In this document: positions 1 to 7,375 of the stretch, piece after piece
Numbering within the stretch: position 1 is the first letter of the stretch
Layout: the number at the start of each line of letters is the position of its first letter
DNA from: a virus
Length of the DNA stretch: 26,287 nucleotides
Virus record (IMG/VR): IMGVR_UViG_3300003322_001570
Coordinates: 1 to 26,287 of that record
Reading direction: 5' to 3' (one strand)
The notes under the pieces: model-generated
Seen by the model: the letters and a program-made list of their open reading frames with translations, nothing else
What the model was told of the DNA's origin: nothing
Databases searched by the model: none
Position numbers and translations under genes: made by a program

Positions 1-192
1 GTGATCGAGATCCGGCGGGAGCCGCCGGTGCTCCAGGACGCCGAGATCCACGAGGACGGCACCATGGAATCGCTCACGACCGAACGCATCCGGGTGTACG
101 ACCGGCTCCCGGACGGCACCCTGAAGGAGCTGCACGGCCAGGAGGCCCTGAGGGCCATCGCCGACTGGGTGGACTCCCTGACCAGCTACTGA
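1..192 (+). CDS. Hypothetical 63-aa protein, possibly truncated at its 5' end
   Basis: The frame is open from the first base (GTG) to a TGA at 190-192, so the real start may lie outside the window and no ribosome binding site can be judged. The product is small and acidic, with no membrane segment, cysteine pair or motif I recognise. Its C-terminal half (ELHGQEALRAIADWVDSL) looks like an amphipathic helix. It is followed at once by a strong hairpin terminator, so it is the last gene of an upstream unit and is transcribed separately from the terminase operon. Function unknown. Confidence 0.6.
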   Translation: MIEIRREPPVLQDAEIHEDGTMESLTTERIRVYDRLPDGTLKELHGQEALRAIADWVDSLTSY

Positions 193-208
193 ATACCGAG
201 AAGAAGCA

Positions 209-239
209 GCACCCCCGGATGATCGCCGTCCGGGGGTGC
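209..239 (+). terminator. Hairpin terminator upstream of the late operon
   Basis: A perfect 11-bp stem (GCACCCCCGGA at 209-219, TCCGGGGGTGC at 229-239) encloses a 9-nt loop and is followed by a T-richer stretch (GTTCTATCCTGTTT). It lies 17 bases after the stop of the first gene and should insulate the terminase genes from upstream transcription. Its GCACCCCCG/CGGGGGTGC core recurs in the terminator at 20886-20924. Confidence 0.8.
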
Positions 240-262
240 CGTGTTCTATCCTGTTTGCTATT

Positions 263-274
263 GAGTCCTAATGG
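263..274 (+). promoter_or_regulatory. GAGTCCTAATGG element before the small terminase
   Basis: This 12-mer lies in a relatively AT-rich stretch between the terminator and the first late gene. A copy with one mismatch (GAGTCCTAATAG) occurs in opposite orientation at 4619-4630, ahead of the capsid leader. Both sites are intergenic and flank late genes, so a promoter or regulator-binding role is plausible. No convincing -35/-10 pair with standard spacing could be assigned. Confidence 0.35.
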
Positions 275-301
275 TTGCCCTATGAACACAAGGCGGTGAA
301 C

Positions 302-724
302 GTGACGGACTGGAACCGCGCAGAGGTCGCCGAGCAGAAGGCCGAGGTCTACCGGCTGACCCTGAAGGGCTGGACCCGCCGGAAGATCGCCGAGGAGCTG
401 GGCATCTCCCTGGGCACCGTCCAGAACCGCCTGGACGAGGCGATCAAGGAGACGGTGCTCCCCCTGGCCGAGGATGTGCGCAAGCAGCAGCTCGACCGCC
501 TGGACACCTATCTGGTCTCCCTGGACGCGAAGATCGAGAAGGGCGACGACAAGGCCATCAACACCGCCCTGAGGATCGAGGAGCGACGAGCCCGCCTGCT
601 GGGCCTGGACGCCCCTCAGCAGCTCTCCCAGACCATCACGGCAGCCCCGGAGGTCCTGACCCTCATCGAAGCCGCCAGAGCCCGCCAGGAGGCCGAGGAG
701 GCCGTGCTGAGGAACGAGCTGTGA
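302..724 (+). CDS. terS: Small terminase subunit (helix-turn-helix DNA-recognition protein)
   Basis: The small subunit recognises the packaging site on phage DNA and hands it to the large terminase. About 140 aa. Residues 8-45 form a helix-turn-helix (YRLTLKGWTRRKIAEELGIS, then LGTVQNRLDEAI), followed by a charged helical region (RKQQLDRLDTYLVSLDAKIEKGDDKAINTALRIEERRARLLGLD) typical of the oligomerisation part of phage small terminases. I chose the GTG at 302 because AAGG at 290-293 sits 8 bases upstream; the longer TTG start at 275 has no such site. It is the first gene of the late operon, one gene before the large terminase, and overlaps the next start by GTGA. The assignment rests on the HTH, the size and the position. 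Confidence 0.8.
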   Translation: MTDWNRAEVAEQKAEVYRLTLKGWTRRKIAEELGISLGTVQNRLDEAIKETVLPLAEDVRKQQLDRLDTYLVSLDAKIEKGDDKAINTALRIEERRARLLGLDAPQQLSQTITAAPEVLTLIEAARARQEAEEAVLRNEL

Positions 725-978
725 GCGTTCCGGAGCACGTCACGTACTTCACCGACTCCCTGGTCCCCTCGTGGCTCACCGAGGACCAGGGGTACCGCAA
801 GGCGATCGAGACCTACCTGCTGGACCTGATGGCGATGCGCGACTACACGGTGATCACCCCAGTGGTCATCGGAGTGGCCGACGGACCGGTGACGCCCCCG
901 GTGGGAATGAGCGTCGTGCGGGCCACTGTGATCGTCCAGGAGTTCGACATCGAGGTGCCCATGGACACGGAGGAGTAG
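721..978 (+). CDS. Hypothetical 85-aa protein between the terminase genes
   Basis: The GTG start overlaps the small-terminase stop (GTGA) and GAGGAA lies just upstream, so the two are translationally coupled. The product is acidic, with a mostly beta-looking second half (DYTVITPVVIGVADGPVTPP, then VVRATVIVQEFDIEVP) and no recognisable motif. Its place between the terminase subunits suggests a packaging accessory or a small structural role, but this is positional inference only. The stop TAG is followed directly by the large-terminase ATG. Confidence 0.75.
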   Translation: MSVPEHVTYFTDSLVPSWLTEDQGYRKAIETYLLDLMAMRDYTVITPVVIGVADGPVTPPVGMSVVRATVIVQEFDIEVPMDTEE

Positions 979-2487
979 ATGTACCTCTCGGGTGAGAACG
1001 CGGAGACCTTCAGCCTGGACGCATACCTGTCCCGGCTGGACCCCGCGCTGCTCGCCCACCCCGAGGGACGCCGGATCCTGACCCGCCTCGATCCCCTGCT
1101 GTTCGCCCTGGTGTACTTCCCGCACCACCTCAAGGACCAAAGCGGCCGGATCACCTTCGGGGACCCCCACCTGGACTGGTGCGCCAAGGGCCGCACGTGG
1201 GTCAGGAAGCCCGTGGAGCCCGCCGAGGACCGGGACGCCTATGTGGCCCCGCGAGGGTGTGGGAAGAGCACCTGGTGGTACCTGATCATGCCGCTGTGGG
1301 CAGCCGCCCATGGCCACACCCGCTTCACCGCAGCGTTCGCCGACTCCTCCAACCAGGCGGAGATGCACCTCCAGACCGTCAAGCACGAGCTGGAGACGAA
1401 CGAGCTGCTCCGTACGGACTTCCCCCTGCTGTGTTCTCCGGCCCTGCGCAGCAGGGGGAGCACGATGTCCGACCACAAGGGGATGCTGATCACCAAGGCC
1501 GGGTTCGTCTTCGCGGCCAAGGGCATCGACTCGGCAGCCCTCGGCATGAAGGTCGGAGAGGTCCGGCCCGACCTGATCCTCCTGGACGACATCGAGCCCG
1601 ACGAGTCCAGCTACTCCGCGTACCAGCGCGAGAAGCGCCTGACCACGCTCAGGGACGCGATCCTCCCGCTGAACATCTACGCCCGGGTGGTCCTGGTCGG
1701 CACCGTCACCATGCCGGGCTCCATCGTCCACGCCCTGGTGAACTCCGCCATGAGCGACCCGGAACCGTGGATCGCCGAGGAGCGGTTCCGGGTCCACCAC
1801 TACCGTCCGATCGTCGCCCGGCAGGACGGGACCCAGCGGAGCATCTGGCCGGGCAAGTGGTCCCTGGAGTACCTGCTGGGCATCCGGCACACCCGGTCGT
1901 TCGCCAAGAACTTCGAGAACGACCCCAGGGGCTATCAGGGCGACTACTGGAGCCAGGAGGACTTCCGGTACGGGGATCTGCCCACGAGCCGCACAGGGCT
2001 CTTCGTGGACCCCGCCGTGACCACGTCCAGCTCCTCGGACTTCACCGGCTACTCGGTGACCGGCTACTCCCCGGTGGAGCGCAAGTGCGTGGTGCGCTAC
2101 GCCCAGTCCCTGCGGCACACCCCGAAGCAGATGGCCGAGCACGTGCTGCGGCTGCTCCAGCGCTTCCCCGAGATCAAGGTCCTGTACGTCGAGTCCAACC
2201 AGGGCGGCGACACCTGGAAGAGCGTCTTCGAGAACCTGCCGATCCAGCTCCTGCTCAAGCCGCACAGCGAGAAGAAGGAGATCCGGGCCCTGGACGCCCT
2301 GCACCACTATCAAACCGGCCGGGTCCTGCACGCCGAGCCCTTCACGGACGCTGAGCAGGAGATGATCACCTTCCCGAAGGCTCCTCACGACGACCTCGTG
2401 GACAGCGTTGGATCAGGTGTCCGATTCTTTCTCGGTAAGAGCGAGCCGCCCAAGAAGTTCGGCGTCACCACGACGAGCTACGTGTGA
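979..2487 (+). CDS. terL: Large terminase subunit (packaging ATPase and nuclease)
   Basis: This is the DNA-packaging motor, which threads DNA into the procapsid using ATP and cuts concatemers. 502 aa, a normal length. The N-terminal ATPase carries a Walker A-type loop at about residues 90-98 (APRGCGKST) and a Walker B-type strand at about 199-206 (LILLDDIE, with the acidic residues expected for catalysis). The C-terminal RNase H-like nuclease shows its acidic residues in FVDPAVTTSSSSD (Asp344), YVES (Glu405) and HDDLVDS (Asp471/Asp472). ATG follows GGAGG by 6 bases. It stands immediately before the portal gene, the usual order. I see no frameshift or missing motif. Confidence 0.97.
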   Translation: MYLSGENAETFSLDAYLSRLDPALLAHPEGRRILTRLDPLLFALVYFPHHLKDQSGRITFGDPHLDWCAKGRTWVRKPVEPAEDRDAYVAPRGCGKSTWWYLIMPLWAAAHGHTRFTAAFADSSNQAEMHLQTVKHELETNELLRTDFPLLCSPALRSRGSTMSDHKGMLITKAGFVFAAKGIDSAALGMKVGEVRPDLILLDDIEPDESSYSAYQREKRLTTLRDAILPLNIYARVVLVGTVTMPGSIVHALVNSAMSDPEPWIAEERFRVHHYRPIVARQDGTQRSIWPGKWSLEYLLGIRHTRSFAKNFENDPRGYQGDYWSQEDFRYGDLPTSRTGLFVDPAVTTSSSSDFTGYSVTGYSPVERKCVVRYAQSLRHTPKQMAEHVLRLLQRFPEIKVLYVESNQGGDTWKSVFENLPIQLLLKPHSEKKEIRALDALHHYQTGRVLHAEPFTDAEQEMITFPKAPHDDLVDSVGSGVRFFLGKSEPPKKFGVTTTSYV

Positions 2488-2495
2488 GGAGCAAC

Positions 2496-3923
2496 ATGTC
2501 CGACCTGATGCGGGCCGTCACGGAGATCCGGGACGCCCACGAGGACTACGAGATCGCCGAGGCGTACTACGAGGGCGAGATCCCCGAGGTCTTCTGCAAC
2601 CCCAAGATCAAGCGCCTGATCCAGAAGACCGGCGAGGAGTACAGCTTCAACCTGGCGAAGATCCCGGTGAAGACGGTCGCCAACCGGCTCAGCATCTCCT
2701 CGGTCTCCGTCCAGGGCTCGTCCGAGGCCACCCGGATCCTCCAGGACCGTGTGTGGGACGCCAACAAGCTCCAGCGCGGCATGAGCAAGTACATGCTGCG
2801 GGCCTGCGAGTACGGGGACGCGTACGTGTTCGTCTGGGACGGGGCCGAACCCGGGACCGTCCAGGTGATCTACAACTCGCCGAAGAGCACGCGGATCTTC
2901 TACGACGCCGAGACTGAGACGGTGCCCCTGTTCGCCGCCAAGCTGTGGCGGGAGCGGATGGGCGATGCGGCGTACTGGCGGTGCACGCTCTTCTACCCGG
3001 ACCGGATCGAGCGGTACGTCACCAAGGACGGCGCCGCCCCGGAGGTCGAGGAGAGCTGGAGCCCGTACATCGACTCCGAGGACCTGGTCTGGCCCGAGAA
3101 GAACCCCTACGGCCGTCTCCCGGTCTTCCACCTGCGCACCGACGACCCGTACGGCCGCCCGGTCCACAAGGACGCCTACGGCCCGCAGAACGCCGTGACC
3201 AAGGAGCTGGCCACCCAGCTCGCCACGACGGACTACCAGGGCTTCCCGCAGCGCTACGCCCTGATGAACCCGACGGTGGGCAGCGAGACCGACGGCAGCG
3301 GGGTGGACTGGGGCGACGACGACTCCGAGTCCAGCGACACCAAGGGCCAGCAGTCCAAGCTCGTGGCGGGCCCGGGGCAGATGTGGGAGCTGACCGGGGC
3401 CACCGGAGTCGGCGAGTTCAGTGCGGCCGACCCGAAGAACTTCATCGACCCCGCGCAGTTCTACATGCGGATGATGGCCCAGCTCACGGACACGCCGCTG
3501 CATTACTTCGACCCGATGGGCGACGCCCCGTCCGGCGAGTCCCTGCGGGTGGCCGAGGCGCCGCTGGACAAGAACGTCGCCGACCTCCAGGAGTCATTCG
3601 GCGAGACGATCGAGGACATCAGCGAGTTCGCCCTCATGGTCCTCGGGATCCCCAGCGCCACGGTGGAGGTCACCTGGGCCCCGCGCGGTGCGGTGAGCGA
3701 CAAGGAGAGCTGGGAGGTCGTCGGCCTCAAGGTCCAGAACGGCGTGCCCCTGTGGCAGGCCCTGATCGAGGCGGGATACACCGCCGAGCAGCTCACGGCC
3801 TGGGGAGTGCCTCCGGCCGTGCAGAACCCCCAGCAGGGGACCAACACGGCGGTCCAGCCCCAGCAGGCCCCCGCCGACAACGCACCGGTGCCCGCGCCCG
3901 TGGACCCGGCTGTAGCGAACTGA
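2496..3923 (+). CDS. Portal protein (SPP1 gp6-like family)
   Basis: It forms the dodecameric ring at one capsid vertex through which DNA enters and leaves and to which terminase and tail attach. About 475 aa. N-terminal features are EAYYEGEIPEVF and NLAKIPVKTVANRL. The central part holds DAYVFVWDG and NPYGRLPVFHLRT. The stem/clip region (MAQLTDTPLHYFDPMGDAPSGESLRVAEAPL) is typical of gp6-type portals. The last 45 residues are a Pro/Gln/Ala-rich tail. The ATG at 2496 is preferred because GAGGAG lies 4 bases upstream; an in-frame GTG at 2484 overlaps the terminase stop but has no site of its own. It lies between large terminase and scaffold, as expected. Confidence 0.95.
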   Translation: MSDLMRAVTEIRDAHEDYEIAEAYYEGEIPEVFCNPKIKRLIQKTGEEYSFNLAKIPVKTVANRLSISSVSVQGSSEATRILQDRVWDANKLQRGMSKYMLRACEYGDAYVFVWDGAEPGTVQVIYNSPKSTRIFYDAETETVPLFAAKLWRERMGDAAYWRCTLFYPDRIERYVTKDGAAPEVEESWSPYIDSEDLVWPEKNPYGRLPVFHLRTDDPYGRPVHKDAYGPQNAVTKELATQLATTDYQGFPQRYALMNPTVGSETDGSGVDWGDDDSESSDTKGQQSKLVAGPGQMWELTGATGVGEFSAADPKNFIDPAQFYMRMMAQLTDTPLHYFDPMGDAPSGESLRVAEAPLDKNVADLQESFGETIEDISEFALMVLGIPSATVEVTWAPRGAVSDKESWEVVGLKVQNGVPLWQALIEAGYTAEQLTAWGVPPAVQNPQQGTNTAVQPQQAPADNAPVPAPVDPAVAN

Positions 3924-3933
3924 GGAGAGCGCC

Positions 3934-4617
3934 ATGGAGAAGAACCTCACCGAGGAGCTGGAAGAGCGTCACACGCCCGGCTGGGCCCGTCCGTACGGAA
4001 CGGGGCCGATGGCTCCGTTCTACGCCTCCGGCGACGAGGACGACGAAGAGGACGAGGGCACCGAGAACGAGGGCGAGGACGAGCAGGACGAGGAGGACGG
4101 CGACGAGGGCGAAGGCGAGGGCCAGGACGACTGGAAGCCCCCGACGCGTCAGGAGTGGCGCAAGACCCAGCGCCTGCTGAAGAAGGCCAATCGCCAGGCG
4201 GCCAACCTGCGCACCCAGCAGAAGAGCGGCCAGGGCACCCAGCAGGAGTCCGGCGAGGACACCGAGGCGAAGATCACCGCCGCCAAGGAGGAGGGCAAGA
4301 CCGAGGCCGAGGGCCGCTGGAAGCCCATCGTGGTCCGTCAGGCGGCCAAGGCGGCCTTCGCGGAGGCCGGGGTGTCCACCAGCGCCATGAAGCGCGTCCT
4401 GAAGATGCTCGACCTCGACGAGATCGAGATCGACGACGACGGCGAGGTGGACGGCCTGGACGAGCAGATCGCCGACATCAAGGACGAGCTGCCGGAGCTG
4501 TTCAGCGGTGCCCGTCGTCCGGCCAAGTCGGTGGACGGCGGCAACAAGGGCTCGGGAGGCGGCAAGCCGAAGTCCTCCGCGTCCGTCCTGGCCGCGCGTC
4601 TGACCGGAGCGCGCTGA
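3934..4617 (+). CDS. Capsid scaffolding protein
   Basis: The predicted role is transient internal scaffolding during procapsid assembly. 227 aa, highly charged: residues about 33-66 are almost all Asp/Glu/Gly, followed by a basic helical stretch (RQEWRKTQRLLKKANRQAANL), then Gln/Lys/Glu-rich helix, and a Lys/Gly/Ser-rich C-terminus ending VLAARLTGAR. That composition and the place between portal and major capsid are typical of actinophage scaffolds. GAGGAG precedes the ATG by 6 bases. No protease motif was seen in it or nearby, so scaffold removal by cleavage is not evident. Confidence 0.85.
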   Translation: MEKNLTEELEERHTPGWARPYGTGPMAPFYASGDEDDEEDEGTENEGEDEQDEEDGDEGEGEGQDDWKPPTRQEWRKTQRLLKKANRQAANLRTQQKSGQGTQQESGEDTEAKITAAKEEGKTEAEGRWKPIVVRQAAKAAFAEAGVSTSAMKRVLKMLDLDEIEIDDDGEVDGLDEQIADIKDELPELFSGARRPAKSVDGGNKGSGGGKPKSSASVLAARLTGAR

Positions 4618-4618
4618 C

Positions 4619-4630
4619 CTATTAGGACTC
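4619..4630 (-). promoter_or_regulatory. Inverted copy of the GAGTCCTAAT element before the capsid leader
   Basis: Reading the minus strand gives GAGTCCTAATAG, differing at one base from the element at 263-274. It begins two bases after the scaffold stop. The rest of the 190-nt gap up to 4807 holds a TATGCT box at 4655-4660, the AT-rich motif at 4698-4713 and a long hairpin at 4719-4762; no gene is supported there. Confidence 0.35.
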
Positions 4631-4697
4631 TTCCCCTGGCGGTGATCTACGCCGTATGCTATGCGGGACGGAAGAGGCCGCGATGGCCGTCCGGACA

Positions 4698-4713
4698 GAT
4701 TTTAAAAACCGGG
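4698..4713 (+). promoter_or_regulatory. TTTTAAA promoter-like motif upstream of the major capsid gene
   Basis: GATTTTAAAAACCGGG stands out sharply from its GC-rich surroundings. Two other intergenic copies share TTTTAAAWWCCG and the same orientation towards the downstream gene: minus strand 22791-22804 and plus strand 23659-23674. Placed about 100 bases before the capsid start, it could be the core of a phage promoter giving extra capsid transcription. Whether it is a -10 element or an activator site cannot be told. Confidence 0.5.
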
Positions 4714-4718
4714 AGTGC

Positions 4719-4762
4719 CGGGAGGCCCCGGGGAGACACAGGTTTCCCTGGAGGGCCTCCCG
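4719..4762 (+). repeat. Long hairpin in the major capsid mRNA leader
   Basis: CGGGAGGCCC (4719-4728) and GGGCCTCCCG (4753-4762) form a perfect 10-bp stem around a 24-nt loop that itself has partial GGGGA/TCCCT pairing. It lies between the AT-rich motif and the capsid ribosome binding site (GGAGGAGGGA at 4791-4800). An mRNA stabilising or translational control role is plausible; there is no T-tract, so it is not a clear terminator. Confidence 0.5.
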
Positions 4763-4807
4763 TCCTCGTTCAGGGAGTCATCCGATCCCTGGAGGAGGGA
4801 CGCCACC

Positions 4808-5734
4808 GTGGCACGTAACACGTACGAGAACTGGATTCCCGAGGAGTGGGGCGGCGCGGTCATCACCCGCGTCAACCAGACCTCGGCGGTGGAGAAGCTG
4901 GCTCGCCGTGAGCCGATGGGCTCCGACACCAAGCACGTCCCCCGTTCGGCCGGTGTGGACTCCGAGGTCATCGCCAAGGGCGGTACCTACGGCGAGGACA
5001 CCTCGGTCAACGACGAGGTCCTGCTCACCACGTACAAGTTCGGCAAGGCCATCCGCATCGCGGAAGAGGACCTGCTCGACACCGCCCGAGTCGCCGACAT
5101 CATCGCGACCAAGCAGGACGACTGGGCCCGCTCGTACGCCAAGCACATCGACAACGCCAGCCTGGGCGTCTCGGCGGCCTCGAACGGCACCACGCGCCCG
5201 TTCAACTCGGTGTACTACGCGCTGACCCAGAACAACTCCAGCACCGGGTACACCGCGAACGCCAACCTGACCCAGACGGGCTCCGGCGGCACCACGTACT
5301 CCCTCCTGTCGAGCAGCGCCCGCAAGGTCGAGCAGGGCGACTACTTCGACGAGGCCGACATGGTGGTCATCGCCCACCCGGCCTTCAAGGACAAGATCCG
5401 CAACATCAAGGACTCGCAGCTCCGCCCGATCTTCATCCAGGGCACCGCTGGCACCCCGGACACCGTGTTCGGCTACCCGATCACCTGGTCCCTCGGCGCG
5501 AAGACCTCCGCGACCGCCACCCCGACCCCGGGCGGCAACCCGCTGATGGTCTTCTGCAACCGCCGGTACCTGGTGCTGGGCGTCCGCTCCGGCCCGGAGT
5601 CCTTCACCGCCGGTGCGAACAGCGGCGTCGGCTTCCTCTCGGACGAGGCCATCCTCAAGATGCGTGCCCGCCGCGCCTTCGCAGTCGGCCACGAGGCCGC
5701 CTTCGCGGTCCTGGAGGACAACTCGGGTAGCTGA
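4808..5734 (+). CDS. Major capsid protein (HK97-fold)
   Basis: It forms the icosahedral shell. About 308 aa from the GTG at 4808, which follows the strong site GGAGGAGGGA (4791-4800). The in-frame open region reaches back to 4715 but would translate the leader hairpin, so the longer start is rejected. The N-terminus reads MARNTYENWIPEEWGGAVITRVNQTSAVEKLARREPMGS. Later segments such as FGKAIRIAEEDLLDT, DMVVIAHPAFKDKIRNIKDS and the C-terminal ILKMRARRAFAVGHEAAFAVLED resemble HK97-type capsid proteins of actinophages. No N-terminal delta domain is fused; the separate scaffold gene fits that. It has its own leader and a downstream hairpin, consistent with high expression. Confidence 0.93.
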   Translation: MARNTYENWIPEEWGGAVITRVNQTSAVEKLARREPMGSDTKHVPRSAGVDSEVIAKGGTYGEDTSVNDEVLLTTYKFGKAIRIAEEDLLDTARVADIIATKQDDWARSYAKHIDNASLGVSAASNGTTRPFNSVYYALTQNNSSTGYTANANLTQTGSGGTTYSLLSSSARKVEQGDYFDEADMVVIAHPAFKDKIRNIKDSQLRPIFIQGTAGTPDTVFGYPITWSLGAKTSATATPTPGGNPLMVFCNRRYLVLGVRSGPESFTAGANSGVGFLSDEAILKMRARRAFAVGHEAAFAVLEDNSGS

Positions 5735-5755
5735 GGCTGACCCGACGTAGAACGG

Positions 5756-5794
5756 GGAGGGACGGGTTCTCAGGCGCTCTGGGCCCGTCCCTCC
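5756..5794 (+). terminator. Hairpin after the major capsid gene
   Basis: GGAGGGACGGG (5756-5766) pairs perfectly with CCCGTCCCTCC (5784-5794) across a 17-nt loop, 21 bases after the capsid stop. There is no T-tract, so it may be a partial terminator or a 3' stabiliser that raises capsid output relative to downstream genes. Confidence 0.5.
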
Positions 5795-5821
5795 TCCCCT
5801 GTAGAGCCAGAAGGAGGAGCG

Positions 5822-7366
5822 GTGACGGCTGTCGGATACACCAGCGGCGACCCGAACAAGGTCGACGTCGCTGGGGACACCATGACCGGCGATCTCGTCC
5901 TCAACGACGGGACGCCGGACACGTCGCGGTCCGCTGCTCCGAAGTCGTACGTCGACAACCTGGTGGGGGCCGCCAGCGGCGTGTACCTGCCCCAGGCCGG
6001 TGGGACCATCACCGGAAGCCTGACCGTCAACACGAACCTGTCCGTGCTCGGGCGGGCCACTGATGCCCTCGGCTACCCCCTGGATACCATCGCTCCCTTC
6101 ACCAGGCGCCCGGCGTACCTGGACGGGACGATCGTCACGGCCTTCCAGGCGGGTCACGGCTGGACCGTGGGCTCCGGATCTGGATCGGGCAGCAGCAACG
6201 CCAACGACACGTCCGTGTTCGCCAAGGGGACCCAGTCCGCCACCGTGACCACGGCGGGCAACGGTGCCCAGTCGCAGATCCGGCGCACGGGCATGTCGGC
6301 CGTCGACCTCACGAACAAGACGATTCGCCTGGTCCTCAAGGTCGACACCACGGCGAACCTGGACCACATCAGCTTCTACGTGGGCACGTCCGGCTTCGCG
6401 AACTTCTTCCAGTGGAACGTGCACACCCACTCGACCACCACGACCCAGAACTGGGTGCAGGACGGTGAGTGGGTGACGATCACCTTCGGCTGGCCCTCGG
6501 TCACATCGGCGTCCGGCTCGTACACGCTGTCGAGCACGAAGGTCCCGTCGGTCACCTCAGGCTTCACCGACATGCAGTTCGCCGTGTACGACACCGGCGC
6601 CGGGACGGTGACGTACCACCTCCAGTCCATCGAGATCATCGACGGGACCAGCGCGACGTTCCCCAATGGCGTCTGCTCGATCACCTTCGACGACTCCTGG
6701 CAGAGCGTCTTCGATTACGGCAAGCCGAAGATGGACGCGCTGGGCTATCGGGGGACGAACTACACGATCGCGGGCTCCATCGGGACCTCGAACCACCTGA
6801 CCCTGGCGGAGCTTCAGCAGCTCCAGGATGTGAACGGCTGGGAGATCGGCGGTCACTCGTACGACCCGGCCGTGCACACCAACCGGCTGACCTCGTACAC
6901 CGCCGCCCAGGTGGACGACGACCTGCGCAAGATGCGGTCCTGGCTGGTCCGCAACGGCCTGAACGGAGACGGCTTTGCCTACCCGGGCGGGAACTTCTCC
7001 AAGACCACGGACAACGTCCCCATCGAGTCCATCGTGGCCCGGTACTTCGGTCACGCCCGGAGCATCACCCAGCAGCCCGAACACTCCAGTCCGCCCATGC
7101 CGTACCGCCTGCGGGCCCAGACCGGCATCAACGACGGAACGGGCCTGGGCGGCATCACGGTGGCCTCTATGACGTCCACAGGTGGCCTGCTCGACCAGTG
7201 CGCCAATGGTGGCTGGCTGATCCTGTGCCTCCACGTGATCACCACGACCACGCCCACCGATTCCACCCAGATCTCGCAGACGGGCTTCAACACCCTGATG
7301 GATGCCATCGCCTCGCGCGGTATCCAGGTGCTGCCCGTGGGTGACGTCCTGCGGTACTACTCGTAA
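5822..7366 (+). CDS. Fibre-like surface protein with C-terminal polysaccharide deacetylase domain
   Basis: 514 aa with three parts. Residues 1-80 carry two fibre-type repeats (AGDTMTGDLVLN and AGGTITGSLTVN). Residues about 100-280 look like a Ser/Thr-rich beta-sandwich, possibly carbohydrate-binding. Residues about 283-514 resemble a CE4/NodB polysaccharide deacetylase, a family that removes N- or O-acetyl groups from cell-wall or surface polysaccharides: TFDDS (288-292), FAYPGG (385-390) and LCLH (468-471). The second metal motif is unusual: EIGGHSYDPAVH (341-352) has its second His displaced from H-S/T-x-x-H, so activity is uncertain. GTG start after AAGGAGGAG. Position between capsid and adaptor suggests a head-surface fibre rather than a tail protein, although tail location is possible. 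Confidence 0.8.
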   Translation: MTAVGYTSGDPNKVDVAGDTMTGDLVLNDGTPDTSRSAAPKSYVDNLVGAASGVYLPQAGGTITGSLTVNTNLSVLGRATDALGYPLDTIAPFTRRPAYLDGTIVTAFQAGHGWTVGSGSGSGSSNANDTSVFAKGTQSATVTTAGNGAQSQIRRTGMSAVDLTNKTIRLVLKVDTTANLDHISFYVGTSGFANFFQWNVHTHSTTTTQNWVQDGEWVTITFGWPSVTSASGSYTLSSTKVPSVTSGFTDMQFAVYDTGAGTVTYHLQSIEIIDGTSATFPNGVCSITFDDSWQSVFDYGKPKMDALGYRGTNYTIAGSIGTSNHLTLAELQQLQDVNGWEIGGHSYDPAVHTNRLTSYTAAQVDDDLRKMRSWLVRNGLNGDGFAYPGGNFSKTTDNVPIESIVARYFGHARSITQQPEHSSPPMPYRLRAQTGINDGTGLGGITVASMTSTGGLLDQCANGGWLILCLHVITTTTPTDSTQISQTGFNTLMDAIASRGIQVLPVGDVLRYYS

Positions 7367-7375
7367 GGGGGCGGC

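Noticed and set aside
275-301. TTG start for the small terminase
   Set aside because: No ribosome binding site; GTG 302 is correctly spaced from AAGG.
616-2388. 590-aa open frame on the minus strand across the terminase genes
   Set aside because: It runs antisense to unmistakable terminase genes, has low-complexity Gly/Val/Arg/His-rich sequence without domains, and is a typical shadow frame in GC-rich DNA.
4715-4807. Longer N-terminus for the major capsid protein
   Set aside because: It would place coding sequence over the leader hairpin and lacks a ribosome binding site; GTG 4808 has a strong one.
4778-6430. 550-aa minus-strand frame opposite the capsid and fibre genes
   Set aside because: Spans two well-supported plus-strand genes and their hairpin trailer; composition is that of a shadow frame.
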